Part shown: one piece after another, positions 1 through 6,214 of the stretch
Layout: each line of letters opens with the position of its first letter
Position numbering within the stretch: the first letter of the stretch is position 1
NCBI GenBank assembly: GCA_021789735.1
Contig: JAJYJB010000064.1
Coordinates: 1-14,748, forward strand
DNA length: 14,748 nt
Reading direction: 5' to 3'
Source: Nitrospirota bacterium
GTDB taxonomy: Bacteria > Nitrospirota > Thermodesulfovibrionia > Thermodesulfovibrionales > JdFR-88
The notes under the pieces: model-generated
The model's input: the letters and a program-made list of their open reading frames with translations, nothing else
What the model was told of the DNA's origin: nothing
Databases searched by the model: none
Made by a program: the position numbers and the translations under genes

Positions 1-24
1 TATGGCTTTCTCGCTTTTGAACAT
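1..24 (-). CDS. 5' end of an unidentified gene, cut by the left edge
   Basis: An ATG at 22-24 on the minus strand opens a frame that reads MFKSEKAI before leaving the window. A purine-rich GGGGAG lies about 6 nt upstream, a good Shine-Dalgarno placement, and a candidate promoter sits further upstream at 96-124. Eight residues are too few to identify a product. It is co-directional with amrS but about 170 bp downstream of it and appears to have its own promoter. The call rests only on the ribosome binding site, promoter and open frame. Confidence 0.4.
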
Positions 25-95
25 CTACTCTCCCCTTATGAAATTTTTTCTTTTTTGATTTTTTCAGGTTTTTTCATGTTTTCCAATATTGTTTT

Positions 96-124
96 ATTAT
101 ACAAGAACCTATAGATACTGCCGA
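96..124 (-). promoter_or_regulatory. Candidate sigma70-type promoter for the gene leaving the left edge
   Basis: On the minus strand a perfect TATAAT (96-101) is preceded by TCGGCA (119-124, four of six matches to TTGACA) with a 17 bp spacer. Transcription would start near 89 and give a leader of about 65 nt, very A-rich, ending in the GGGGAG ribosome binding site. The -35 overlaps one arm of a small inverted repeat (GCCGA at 120-124, TCGGC at 134-138), which could be an operator or chance. Confidence 0.4.
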
Positions 125-192
125 TAATCGCGGTCGGCTGTCTACAAACCAGCGGTTGCATCGCAGCCGGCGGTTATTTGCCTGTTTCAGGA

Positions 193-1215
193 TCAAAAAA
201 CTCCCCATTCGCCTTTGATCTCTCCGGAGCACACCGGACAAATGCCTTTCCCTTTCAGTTTCATGTCGAGAATGCGGTAACCGCTCCTTGAAACCACAAC
301 CGCCCCGCAGTAAGGGCAGTACGTGTCCTCGCCGCCCTGCCCCGGCACATTGCCCATGTAAACGTGTCTGAGACCCTCCTCCAACCCTATCTGCCTTGCT
401 CTCTTCAGCGTGTCCACCGGCGTGGGCGGAGCGTCAAGCAGACGGTAAGTAGGATAAAACTGGCTTACATGCCACGGGATGCAGGGGTCCACCGACCGGA
501 TGAACCGGACGATGTCCCGCAACACCTCCTCCGAGTCGTTATGGCCGGGAATGACAAGCGTGGTGACCTCGACCCACACGCCTTTCTCCTTCATAAGCTT
601 GATTGTCTCCCTCACCGGGGCGGCCCTTGCGTGGCAGATATCACGATAAAACTTCTCATCGCCCTTCAGGTCTATGTTGTTTGCGTCCAGGTAGGGGGCG
701 ATAGCGCAGGCGCTCTCGGGGGTCATGAACCCGTTGCTCACAAAAACGTTCCTGATGCCGTTTTTTCTGGCCAGAACGGCGCAGTCAAGGCAAAACTCCA
801 AAAAAATGGTGGGCTCCGTATAGGTGTAGGCGATGCTCTTGCAGCCCCTCTGTGCCGCAGCTGAAACCACCGCTTCCGGTGTCATGTCCGTGCCTGGAAT
901 GTCTACATCAGGCCTTTCCCTGGGCCACTGGGATATCTCATAGTTCTGGCAGTGCTCGCACCTGAAGTTGCAGCCCACCGTCGCTATGGAATAGGAAAGC
1001 GAGCCAGGCAGAAAATGGTAAAGCGGTTTTTTTTCTATGGGGTCAACGTTCATGGCGATGATCTTGCCGTAAACCAGAGAGTAAAGCGTGCCCGCCCGGT
1101 TTTCCCTGACCGCGCAAATGCCTCTTTTGCCCTCCCCTATAACGCACCGGTGGGCGCACAGAAAGCACCTCACCGCAGGTCCGCCGGTCTTTTCGTAAAA
1201 CATGGCCTCTCTCAT
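193..1215 (-). CDS. amrS: AmmeMemoRadiSam system radical SAM enzyme
   Basis: A 340-residue radical SAM protein of the AmrS family, which is related to pyruvate-formate-lyase activating enzymes. The [4Fe-4S]/SAM motif is C82-x3-C86-x2-C89 (GCNFRCEHCQN). An N-terminal cysteine group (C17, C20, C24, C34) and two C-terminal CPxC pairs (C300/C303 and C326/C329) are family hallmarks and probably bind metal. In other genomes the gene accompanies AMMECR1- and Memo-like genes; neither is in this window, and the exact reaction of the family is not settled. The ATG at 1215 is preferred because family members begin with a similar M(R/K)EAxFYE; an ATG at 1203 is possible. No Shine-Dalgarno is seen. TAAAAT (1223-1228) ends 7 nt before the ATG, so a leaderless mRNA is likely. 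Product confidence is high and start confidence moderate. Confidence 0.93.
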   Translation of the reverse strand: MREAMFYEKTGGPAVRCFLCAHRCVIGEGKRGICAVRENRAGTLYSLVYGKIIAMNVDPIEKKPLYHFLPGSLSYSIATVGCNFRCEHCQNYEISQWPRERPDVDIPGTDMTPEAVVSAAAQRGCKSIAYTYTEPTIFLEFCLDCAVLARKNGIRNVFVSNGFMTPESACAIAPYLDANNIDLKGDEKFYRDICHARAAPVRETIKLMKEKGVWVEVTTLVIPGHNDSEEVLRDIVRFIRSVDPCIPWHVSQFYPTYRLLDAPPTPVDTLKRARQIGLEEGLRHVYMGNVPGQGGEDTYCPYCGAVVVSRSGYRILDMKLKGKGICPVCSGEIKGEWGVF

Positions 1216-1222
1216 AGTTGAT

Positions 1223-1228
1223 ATTTTA
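1223..1228 (-). promoter_or_regulatory. -10-like hexamer abutting the amrS start
   Basis: TAAAAT on the minus strand ends 7 nt before the amrS ATG, so the predicted first transcribed base is within a base or two of the start codon. The -35 region is weak (about three of six matches at 17 bp). Its support comes mainly from the same arrangement at 1280-1291, 1548-1560 and 8742-8754. Confidence 0.4.
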
Positions 1229-1256
1229 ACACCATGGGCGGCGGGGCTAAAAAAAA

Positions 1257-1285
1257 TTGAATTTGTCCGTCCCCCGGATTATAAT
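1257..1285 (+). promoter_or_regulatory. Strong sigma70-type promoter in the amrS/nfeD spacer
   Basis: TTGAAT (1257-1262) and a perfect TATAAT (1280-1285) are separated by exactly 17 bp. The predicted start is about 1292, on the ATG of the small cysteine-rich frame at 1291. The promoter could therefore make a leaderless message for that frame, and could also feed nfeD through a leader of about 270 nt. Confidence 0.6.
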
Positions 1286-1290
1286 TTCTT

Positions 1291-1518
1291 ATGAAAAAAG
1301 ATGAAGCGAACGGGATAAACAAATGCTCCTGCTGTGGTGAGCCGGAAGACAGCTGCTCCTGTCATGGCGGGTGAGGGCATGTCTGCCCCCTGGACATGGG
1401 GGAGCCATTTTGCCCCATTTGCAAGCCGGAGCCTGGCGCTTCCTTTAAAGAAAAAATCGCTTCTCCGCCCGGGGAAGGACCGTCGGCGCTCCAGCCCCCG
1501 CGATGGGTTTCCTTTTAA
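1291..1518 (+). CDS. Cysteine-rich small ORF with one in-frame TGA (possible selenoprotein, leader peptide or broken gene)
   Basis: From ATG 1291 the frame encodes 27 residues with five cysteines in a short stretch (CSCC, then CSCHGG) and reaches TGA at 1372-1374. The same frame continues for 47 codons to TAA at 1516-1518. It begins GHVCP, continues FCPIC within the next fifteen residues, and ends in a proline-rich tail. Read through, it is a 75-residue cysteine-rich protein, perhaps a small zinc-ribbon or redox protein. Cysteine-rich patterns on both sides of the TGA suggest a single coding unit. Possible readings are UGA recoded as selenocysteine, a 27-residue cysteine leader peptide followed by chance reading frame, a nonsense-mutated gene, or a sequencing error. 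Three G/C-rich hairpins follow the TGA. I do not recognise the family. There is no Shine-Dalgarno, and TATAAT ends 5 nt before the ATG. Confidence 0.4.
1378..1418 (+). promoter_or_regulatory. Overlapping, mutually exclusive RNA hairpins just after the in-frame TGA
   Basis: Three stems share sequence. CATGTC (1378-1383) pairs with GACATG (1393-1398). CCCCC (1386-1390) pairs with GGGGG (1398-1402) over a 7-nt loop UGGACAU. ATGGGG (1396-1401) pairs with CCCCAT (1413-1418) over an 11-nt loop. The second and third have a G within the first two loop bases, about 18 and 28 nt after the TGA. As I recall, that lies inside the spacing accepted for bacterial SECIS elements. None has the GU loop of the E. 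coli fdhF element. Mutually exclusive stems after a Cys-rich peptide also resemble an attenuator, but no terminator T-run is seen. Confidence 0.3.
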
Positions 1519-1540
1519 TTCCGCTTTTGTTGCGGCGGAA
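1519..1540 (+). repeat. Inverted repeat upstream of nfeD
   Basis: TTCCGC (1519-1524) and GCGGAA (1535-1540) are a perfect 6-bp inverted repeat with a 10-nt spacer, directly after the TAA of the small ORF and just before the nfeD -10-like box. No T-run follows, so it is not an intrinsic terminator. It could be an operator or an mRNA hairpin. Confidence 0.35.
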
Positions 1541-1547
1541 GTCGGGA

Positions 1548-1553
1548 TAGAAT
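1548..1553 (+). promoter_or_regulatory. -10-like hexamer abutting the nfeD start
   Basis: TAGAAT (five of six matches to TATAAT) ends 6 nt before the nfeD ATG, placing the predicted transcription start on the A of the ATG. The -35 region is poor (TTGTTG at a short 15 bp spacing). It is plausible as a second, leaderless start for nfeD in addition to read-through from the promoter at 1257-1285. Confidence 0.35.
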
Positions 1554-1559
1554 AATAAC

Positions 1560-2894
1560 ATGTTCAGGGCACGCTATTTTTTTCTTCTTTCAGCCCCTCT
1601 TCTGCTGCTCCTGCTTGGCGTGCCCCGGGCCGGCGCGGCGAATCGAAGGCCCCGGGTCATAGTCATAGAGTATGACGGAGTGATAAACCCGGTCGCCAGC
1701 CAATACATCGAGGGCAACATCCGGCTGGCAAACAAGACCGCAGCCCAGGCGCTGATCATCGAGCTGGACACGCCTGGCGGGCTTGACAGTTCCATGCGAT
1801 CAATAATCAAATCCATAAACGCAAGCCCCACGCCGGTAGTGGTCTATGTGGCGCCAAACGGTGCAAGGGCGGCCTCGGCCGGCGTCTTCATTACGCTTGC
1901 CGCGCATGTGGCGGCAATGGCCCCTGAAACGAACATAGGAGCGGCCCATCCGGTGGAGATTGGCGGAAAGCTCAGCAAGACGATGGAGAAAAAGGTGACT
2001 AACGACGCCGCCGCCTATATAAAATCCATTGCCCAGATGAGAGGAAGGAATGCCCGATGGGCCGAGCAGGCAGTGAGGGAAAGCATCTCGTCAACGGCGA
2101 GCGAGGCCCTGGAAAACGGCGTCATAAACTTTATCGCCCCGGACCTTGGCAGCCTCATCAAGAAATTGAACGGCATGAGGGTCGTGACCGCTGCCGGGCC
2201 AACCGTGATAAACACAAAAGGGGCCCGGATCATAGTAAAACCGATGAGCTTCAGGCTGAAGGTGCTTTCCGCCCTAAGTGACCCCAATGTGGCATATATC
2301 CTGATGCTCCTCGGCTTCTACGGCATTTTTTTTGAGATAATCAGCCCGGGGGGGATCCTGCCCGGCGTCATCGGGGCCATCTCGCTTATAACCGCTTTCT
2401 ACGCGTTCCAGATGCTGCCTGTAAACTATGCCGGGGTCCTCTTGATCCTGCTTGCCATCGTCATGTTCGTACTTGACGTGAAGCTCACCTCGCACGGAGC
2501 GTTGACCGTTGGCGGGATAATTTCCATGGTAATAGGTTCCATGATGCTCTTTGAAAGCGGAGGGCCACTGCTACAGCTTTCTCTTGCCGTCATCGTTCCT
2601 GCGGTCGGGGTAACCGTCCTTTTTTTCTATTTCACGGTCAGGCTCGTGGTCCAGGCCAGGCTCAGGAAACCGGTTACCGGCATCGAGGGGCTGAAGGGAG
2701 CGGTGGGCCTTGCGAGCACTGCAATTGACGGACAGGGGATGGCAAGGGTCCATGGAGAGCTGTGGTCGGCCTGGTCCGATGAGCCCATAAAGGCAGGCGA
2801 AAAGGTAGAGGTCGTTTCCATAGACGGGCTTAAACTGAAAGTGAAAAAGTCTCAGGAAGACAAAAACACGGAACCCAAGGAGGCAGAGGAATGA
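1560..2894 (+). CDS. nfeD: NfeD-family membrane serine protease (ClpP-class)
   Basis: A 444-residue long-form NfeD (NfeD1b type). Residues 1-27 are a signal peptide or anchor ([14 protein letters not shown]). Residues 30-230 form a ClpP-like protease domain with the nucleophile Ser106 in RAASAG and the general base Lys155 in AYIKSIAQ. This is the Ser-Lys dyad arrangement of archaeal stomatin-specific protease 1510-N. About four or five transmembrane helices follow (roughly 240-370), then a C-terminal OB-fold NfeD domain (about 373-432). The family cleaves stomatin/slipin partners at the membrane, and a slipin is encoded immediately downstream with a 4-bp ATGA overlap, so the two are almost certainly coupled in translation. 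The ATG at 1560 is chosen because the signal peptide follows at once. No strong Shine-Dalgarno is present. Confidence 0.95.
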   Translation: MFRARYFFLLSAPLLLLLLGVPRAGAANRRPRVIVIEYDGVINPVASQYIEGNIRLANKTAAQALIIELDTPGGLDSSMRSIIKSINASPTPVVVYVAPNGARAASAGVFITLAAHVAAMAPETNIGAAHPVEIGGKLSKTMEKKVTNDAAAYIKSIAQMRGRNARWAEQAVRESISSTASEALENGVINFIAPDLGSLIKKLNGMRVVTAAGPTVINTKGARIIVKPMSFRLKVLSALSDPNVAYILMLLGFYGIFFEIISPGGILPGVIGAISLITAFYAFQMLPVNYAGVLLILLAIVMFVLDVKLTSHGALTVGGIISMVIGSMMLFESGGPLLQLSLAVIVPAVGVTVLFFYFTVRLVVQARLRKPVTGIEGLKGAVGLASTAIDGQGMARVHGELWSAWSDEPIKAGEKVEVVSIDGLKLKVKKSQEDKNTEPKEAEE

Positions 2895-3664
2895 ACCTGG
2901 TGACTTCGTCGGCACTGGGCGTTATCGCGATCATCATCTTCGTCATCTATTTTTTATCAGCAGCGATCAGGATACTGAAGGAATACGAGCGCGGCGTCAT
3001 ATTCCGTCTGGGCAGGGTCATACCGGTAAAGGGGCCGGGCCTGATAATAATATGGCCGATAATAGACAAGCTGGTCCGGGTGGGCCTGAGGACGGTCACC
3101 ATGGACGTGCCGTCCCAGGACGTGATAACCAGGGACAATATCACCGTGAAGGTCAATGCCGTTGTCTACTTTCGCGTGGTCGACCCCGTAAAGGCCATAA
3201 CGGACGTTGAGGACTTTTTTTATGCGACCAGCCAGATCGCTCAGACCAGCCTGAGGAGCATCCTCGGGCAAAGCCAGCTCGACGACCTCCTGGCCAAGCG
3301 GGATGAGCTGAACACGGCCCTGCAGCAGGTGATAGATACCCAGACGGAGCCATGGGGGATCAAAGTGACGGCGGTGGAGGTCAAAAACGTGGACATCCCC
3401 CAGGAGATCGTCCGCGCGATAGCCAGACAGGCTGAGGCAGAAAGGGACAGGAGGGCCAAGGTCATCCACGCGGAGGGGGAGTTCCAGGCCTCGCAGAGAC
3501 TCTCGGAGGCTGCCGACATAATGTCCCACAATCCCATTACACTGCAGCTGCGGTATCTCCAGACACTATCCGAGATCGCCACCGAAAAGAACTCGACCAC
3601 AATATTCCCTATCCCCATAGACATATTGAAACCGCTCTATGACATGGTATCGAAAAAACAATGA
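2891..3664 (+). CDS. Slipin (bacterial stomatin-like SPFH/Band 7 protein)
   Basis: A 257-residue stomatin homologue. One hydrophobic helix (about residues 8-28) anchors it in the inner membrane. The SPFH/PHB domain follows ([12 protein letters not shown], then [18 protein letters not shown]), and then a charged helix rich in Ala, Glu and Arg (about 175-215) that drives oligomerisation in the family. Slipins form membrane microdomain scaffolds, and the paired NfeD protease is thought to process the hydrophobic C-terminus. The start overlaps the nfeD stop (ATGA) and has a near-perfect Shine-Dalgarno (AAGGAGG, 6 nt upstream). Length and domain layout are normal for p-stomatins. The direct role in this organism is not visible from sequence. 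Confidence 0.95.
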   Translation: MNLVTSSALGVIAIIIFVIYFLSAAIRILKEYERGVIFRLGRVIPVKGPGLIIIWPIIDKLVRVGLRTVTMDVPSQDVITRDNITVKVNAVVYFRVVDPVKAITDVEDFFYATSQIAQTSLRSILGQSQLDDLLAKRDELNTALQQVIDTQTEPWGIKVTAVEVKNVDIPQEIVRAIARQAEAERDRRAKVIHAEGEFQASQRLSEAADIMSHNPITLQLRYLQTLSEIATEKNSTTIFPIPIDILKPLYDMVSKKQ

Positions 3665-3776
3665 GGGATATCTTCCCCTGAGTCTCCGGTCGCCCGCTCC
3701 GCCACGCCGGCATGTTTTTTCTTTTTCCCGGCTGTCCGCGGCCGCCCTGCAGGTGCATCCCGAAGGGGCATGGACG

Positions 3777-4139
3777 ATGGTGCGCCACAGTTACCGGGGG
3801 GTATATCCCTATCAGATGGCACGCGGGTTCCTGGGGATTGCGCTGGCAGTATTCGTCTGCTACATGTTCGGGAAGGGCCTGGTAAAACAGCGGGGATGGC
3901 TGCATATCGCCGTCGGGGCCTCTGTTATGGTCCTGTGGGACTTCCTGGGCCTGCTTTATCCCTCAGTGGACAGCTCCATTGTCCTGGGCATGGGAGGGTC
4001 TTTTTTCGGGACGAAAGCGGCATTTGAAAACGTGAACTTCTGGCTTTACATGCTGAACGGCATTTTGCTTGCCGCGTCCCTGTTTTTTCTTTATCAGGGC
4101 ATCAGGTGGCACTACAGGTCGATGGAAGGTAAAAAATAA
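3777..4139 (+). CDS. Small membrane protein, three predicted helices, function unknown
   Basis: A 120-residue protein from ATG 3777, with GAAGGGG about 8 nt upstream as ribosome binding site. The frame is open further upstream to 3639, inside the slipin gene, but those extra 46 residues look like non-coding Pro/Arg-rich sequence, so the internal ATG is preferred. Three hydrophobic helices are visible (about residues 15-33, 40-62 and 86-110), with charged residues between them and a basic C-terminal tail ending MEGKK. I do not recognise a family. It ends 5 nt before the next start codon, so it is probably co-translated with the kinase-like protein and may work with it in the membrane. It could also be part of the NfeD-slipin unit. 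Confidence 0.75.
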   Translation: MVRHSYRGVYPYQMARGFLGIALAVFVCYMFGKGLVKQRGWLHIAVGASVMVLWDFLGLLYPSVDSSIVLGMGGSFFGTKAAFENVNFWLYMLNGILLAASLFFLYQGIRWHYRSMEGKK

Positions 4140-4144
4140 AAAAA

Positions 4145-5287
4145 ATGTTCTTCTTCCCGCTTTATCCGGTTTATCTCTTTGATATCCTGACCTCGGCCCT
4201 GGTCATTTTCTTCGCCATGGCCGGTCTGAGGCTTTCGGTCAGGCTTTTCCGCGCGGAGCCGGACAATCTTTTCTGGCTCTATCTCATATGGCTTATGGCG
4301 TCGCTGTCCGTCTTTGCAGTTTCAAGAGGGTTTGAGCATATGCTCAAATACGCGCTTGCATACTCCGGACAGGGCCGATTCTGGGGCATCATAGAGCCTT
4401 ACAGCGGCAGCCTGGATACGCTAAGTTTTGTGTTCGTGGGCGGTGTAAGCCTGTTCTTTATCATGGTGAACAACCTTTACCAGAAGGTTGCGGCCGACAG
4501 AAAAAAGCTCTCCGAGCTTAACGCGGAGCTCTCCAGGCTGAACGAGGAACTGGAAAGCGTGGCGTCGGAGCGCTCACTTAACCTCATGGCGCTGCGCGTG
4601 GCCGACAGGGTCAGGAACCCGGCCACGATCATCGGCGCGATCGTTCTCAGGCTGTTCCACACCCAGGACCTCTCAGAGCCCGTGAGGAAGAAGCTTATGG
4701 ATGTGCGGGAGGCCTCCGGCAGGCTTGACCTGATAGTGAAGGAGTACGAGGACATACTCAAGAGCAAGGAAAAGTTCTTCAAGGTCGAGGACCTGAACGA
4801 GATAGCCAGGGAGACGCTCCTCACGTTTGACAGCCGCATAAAGGAAAAGAAAGCCGCCCTGGCCCTGGAGCTCTCGGATGTTCCCCTGTATTTTTACGCC
4901 GTGAAGCACCTCATGCGCATCGCGCTTGTCCACATGATCAGAAACGCCCTGGACGCTTCTCCAAAGGGCGGCAGGATCGTCATTCGCTCAGGCTTTTCCG
5001 ACAAGCGCATTTTCCTTTCCATAGGTGACCAGGGGCCGGGCATAGACCGGAGCGACATCGAAAAGATATTTAACCTTTTTTACAGCACGAAGGGGCGCAT
5101 GGGCACGGGCCTGCCCATGGTGAAGCAGATAGTCGACGAGCACGGAGGAGAGATAGACGTAGAGAGTTCCGGGGAGGGGTCCGTGTTTACGCTTTATTTC
5201 CCGGCGGGCTGGATAGAGTTTGCCGGCTCGCTACCATTCAATAAGGGCCGAGGCCCAGGTGAGCCCTCCGCCGAAGGCCTCGAGTAA
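4145..5287 (+). CDS. Membrane-bound histidine-kinase-like protein lacking the usual phosphoacceptor His
   Basis: 380 residues. Three predicted transmembrane helices (about 10-33, 41-62, 90-112) are followed by a coiled coil (113-145), a dimerisation-like helical hairpin (146-210) and a HATPase domain (about 250-354). ATPase boxes are clear: N-box MIRNALDAS (N267), G1 DQGPGI (295-300), F-box FNLFYSTK and G2 GTGLPM. In the dimerisation helix the usual AHEIRNPL reads ADRVRNPA, so Asp154 stands where the phosphoacceptor His should be. It may phosphorylate elsewhere, act as a phosphatase, or signal without autophosphorylation. No response regulator gene is adjacent. The residues after about 357 are encoded antisense to the end of fabH and are not a recognisable domain. 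Only 5 nt separate it from the upstream membrane gene, with no clear Shine-Dalgarno. Confidence 0.85.
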   Translation: MFFFPLYPVYLFDILTSALVIFFAMAGLRLSVRLFRAEPDNLFWLYLIWLMASLSVFAVSRGFEHMLKYALAYSGQGRFWGIIEPYSGSLDTLSFVFVGGVSLFFIMVNNLYQKVAADRKKLSELNAELSRLNEELESVASERSLNLMALRVADRVRNPATIIGAIVLRLFHTQDLSEPVRKKLMDVREASGRLDLIVKEYEDILKSKEKFFKVEDLNEIARETLLTFDSRIKEKKAALALELSDVPLYFYAVKHLMRIALVHMIRNALDASPKGGRIVIRSGFSDKRIFLSIGDQGPGIDRSDIEKIFNLFYSTKGRMGTGLPMVKQIVDEHGGEIDVESSGEGSVFTLYFPAGWIEFAGSLPFNKGRGPGEPSAEGLE

Positions 5288-6214
5288 CACGTATTCACCA
5301 CGTTTCAGCCTCTCCGCGCGGACAGCCTCATCCAGAGCTATGGGGATCGAGGCGGCCGACGTGTTGCCGAACCTGTCAATGTTTACGGCCACGCGCTCCA
5401 TCGGTATGCCAAGTCTTTCGGCAGTCGCCTTGATTATCCTCAGGTTCGCCTGGTGCGGTATAAGGAGAGATATCTGGGACGACTGAAGACCGTTCGATCT
5501 GAGGGTATTGAGGACCAGGTTTTCAAGCGTCTTGACAGCCACTTTGAAGGTCTCGTTGCCGCTCATCTGCAGGTAATGGAGCCCTTTTTTCACCGTCTCC
5601 TCGGAAACGGGCATCCTGGAGCCCCCCGCCGGTATCATAAGCAGATCTCCCTTGCTGCCATCGGCGTGGATGTCCACCGAGACTATCCGCCCCTCTCCCA
5701 CTGGCGCCGGTTCGACCAGCACCGCGCCGGCCCCGTCTCCAAACAGCACGCAGGTGGAGCGGTCCTGCCAGTTTGTTATCTTCGAAAGCACTTCAGAGCC
5801 GATAACGAGGACTTTGCCGTATTGCCCGCTTCGGACAAATGCGTTTGCGACGGACAGGGCATAGATGAACCCGGAGCAGGCCGCGTTTATGTCCAAGGCC
5901 GCCGCCTTCATCGCGCCGAGCTTTTCCTGGACCATGCAGGCCGCAGAAGGCACAAAAGTGTCAGGGGTTACGGTCGCCACAATGATAAGCTCCAGCTCGG
6001 AGGGTTTTATCCCTCTTTGCGTAAGCGCGCTGGCCCCCGCCCTGGCCGCAAGGTCAGAGCACGCCTGGTTTTTGGCGGCTATCCTTCTTTCCTTTATGCC
6101 GGTGCGGGCGGTGATCCATTCATCGCTCGTATCGACCATCTTCTCAAGGTCCTGGTTCGTCAGCTTTTTAACAGGGACGTAAGAGCCTGTAGCGGTGATC
6201 CTAGCCTGCGGCAA
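5231..6214 (-). CDS. fabH: Beta-ketoacyl-ACP synthase III
   Basis: 327 residues, the full usual length. FabH condenses acetyl-CoA (or another acyl-CoA) with malonyl-ACP to start each fatty acid chain, in the cytoplasm. The catalytic triad is Cys113 (INAACSGF), His254 (IPHQAN) and Asn284 (FGNTSAAS); the C-terminal GGGLTWASALIEW is typical. The start codon is TTG at 6214, preceded by AAAGG about 8 nt upstream and overlapping the end of plsX by 14 bp, which implies translational coupling. No better start gives the conserved N-terminus. The 3' end overlaps the convergent kinase-like gene by 57 bp, and no terminator is visible there. Confidence 0.97.
   Translation of the reverse strand: MPQARITATGSYVPVKKLTNQDLEKMVDTSDEWITARTGIKERRIAAKNQACSDLAARAGASALTQRGIKPSELELIIVATVTPDTFVPSAACMVQEKLGAMKAAALDINAACSGFIYALSVANAFVRSGQYGKVLVIGSEVLSKITNWQDRSTCVLFGDGAGAVLVEPAPVGEGRIVSVDIHADGSKGDLLMIPAGGSRMPVSEETVKKGLHYLQMSGNETFKVAVKTLENLVLNTLRSNGLQSSQISLLIPHQANLRIIKATAERLGIPMERVAVNIDRFGNTSAASIPIALDEAVRAERLKRGEYVLLEAFGGGLTWASALIEW

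Noticed and set aside
120..192. Imperfect hairpins after amrS (AACCG...GGTT and GCCGA...TCGGC)
   Set aside because: Neither is followed by a T-run on the minus strand and the stems are short or mismatched, so I do not call an amrS terminator. The second overlaps a candidate -35 and is mentioned there.
1334..1555. Another open frame (73 codons) in the amrS-nfeD spacer
   Set aside because: It has no ribosome binding site and low-complexity basic/Ser-rich content. The Cys-rich frame from 1291, directly under the promoter, is the better candidate.
3686..3725. Possible terminator between the slipin gene and the small membrane gene (CCGGT/GCCGG then a T-rich run)
   Set aside because: The stem is only about five pairs including a wobble, with a 15-nt loop and a 4-nt gap before the T-run. 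It is too weak to call, although partial termination is possible.
3639..3776. N-terminal extension of the small membrane protein back into the slipin gene
   Set aside because: The added residues are Pro/Arg/Ser-rich with no domain or hydrophobic character, and a suitable Shine-Dalgarno stands before the ATG at 3777.
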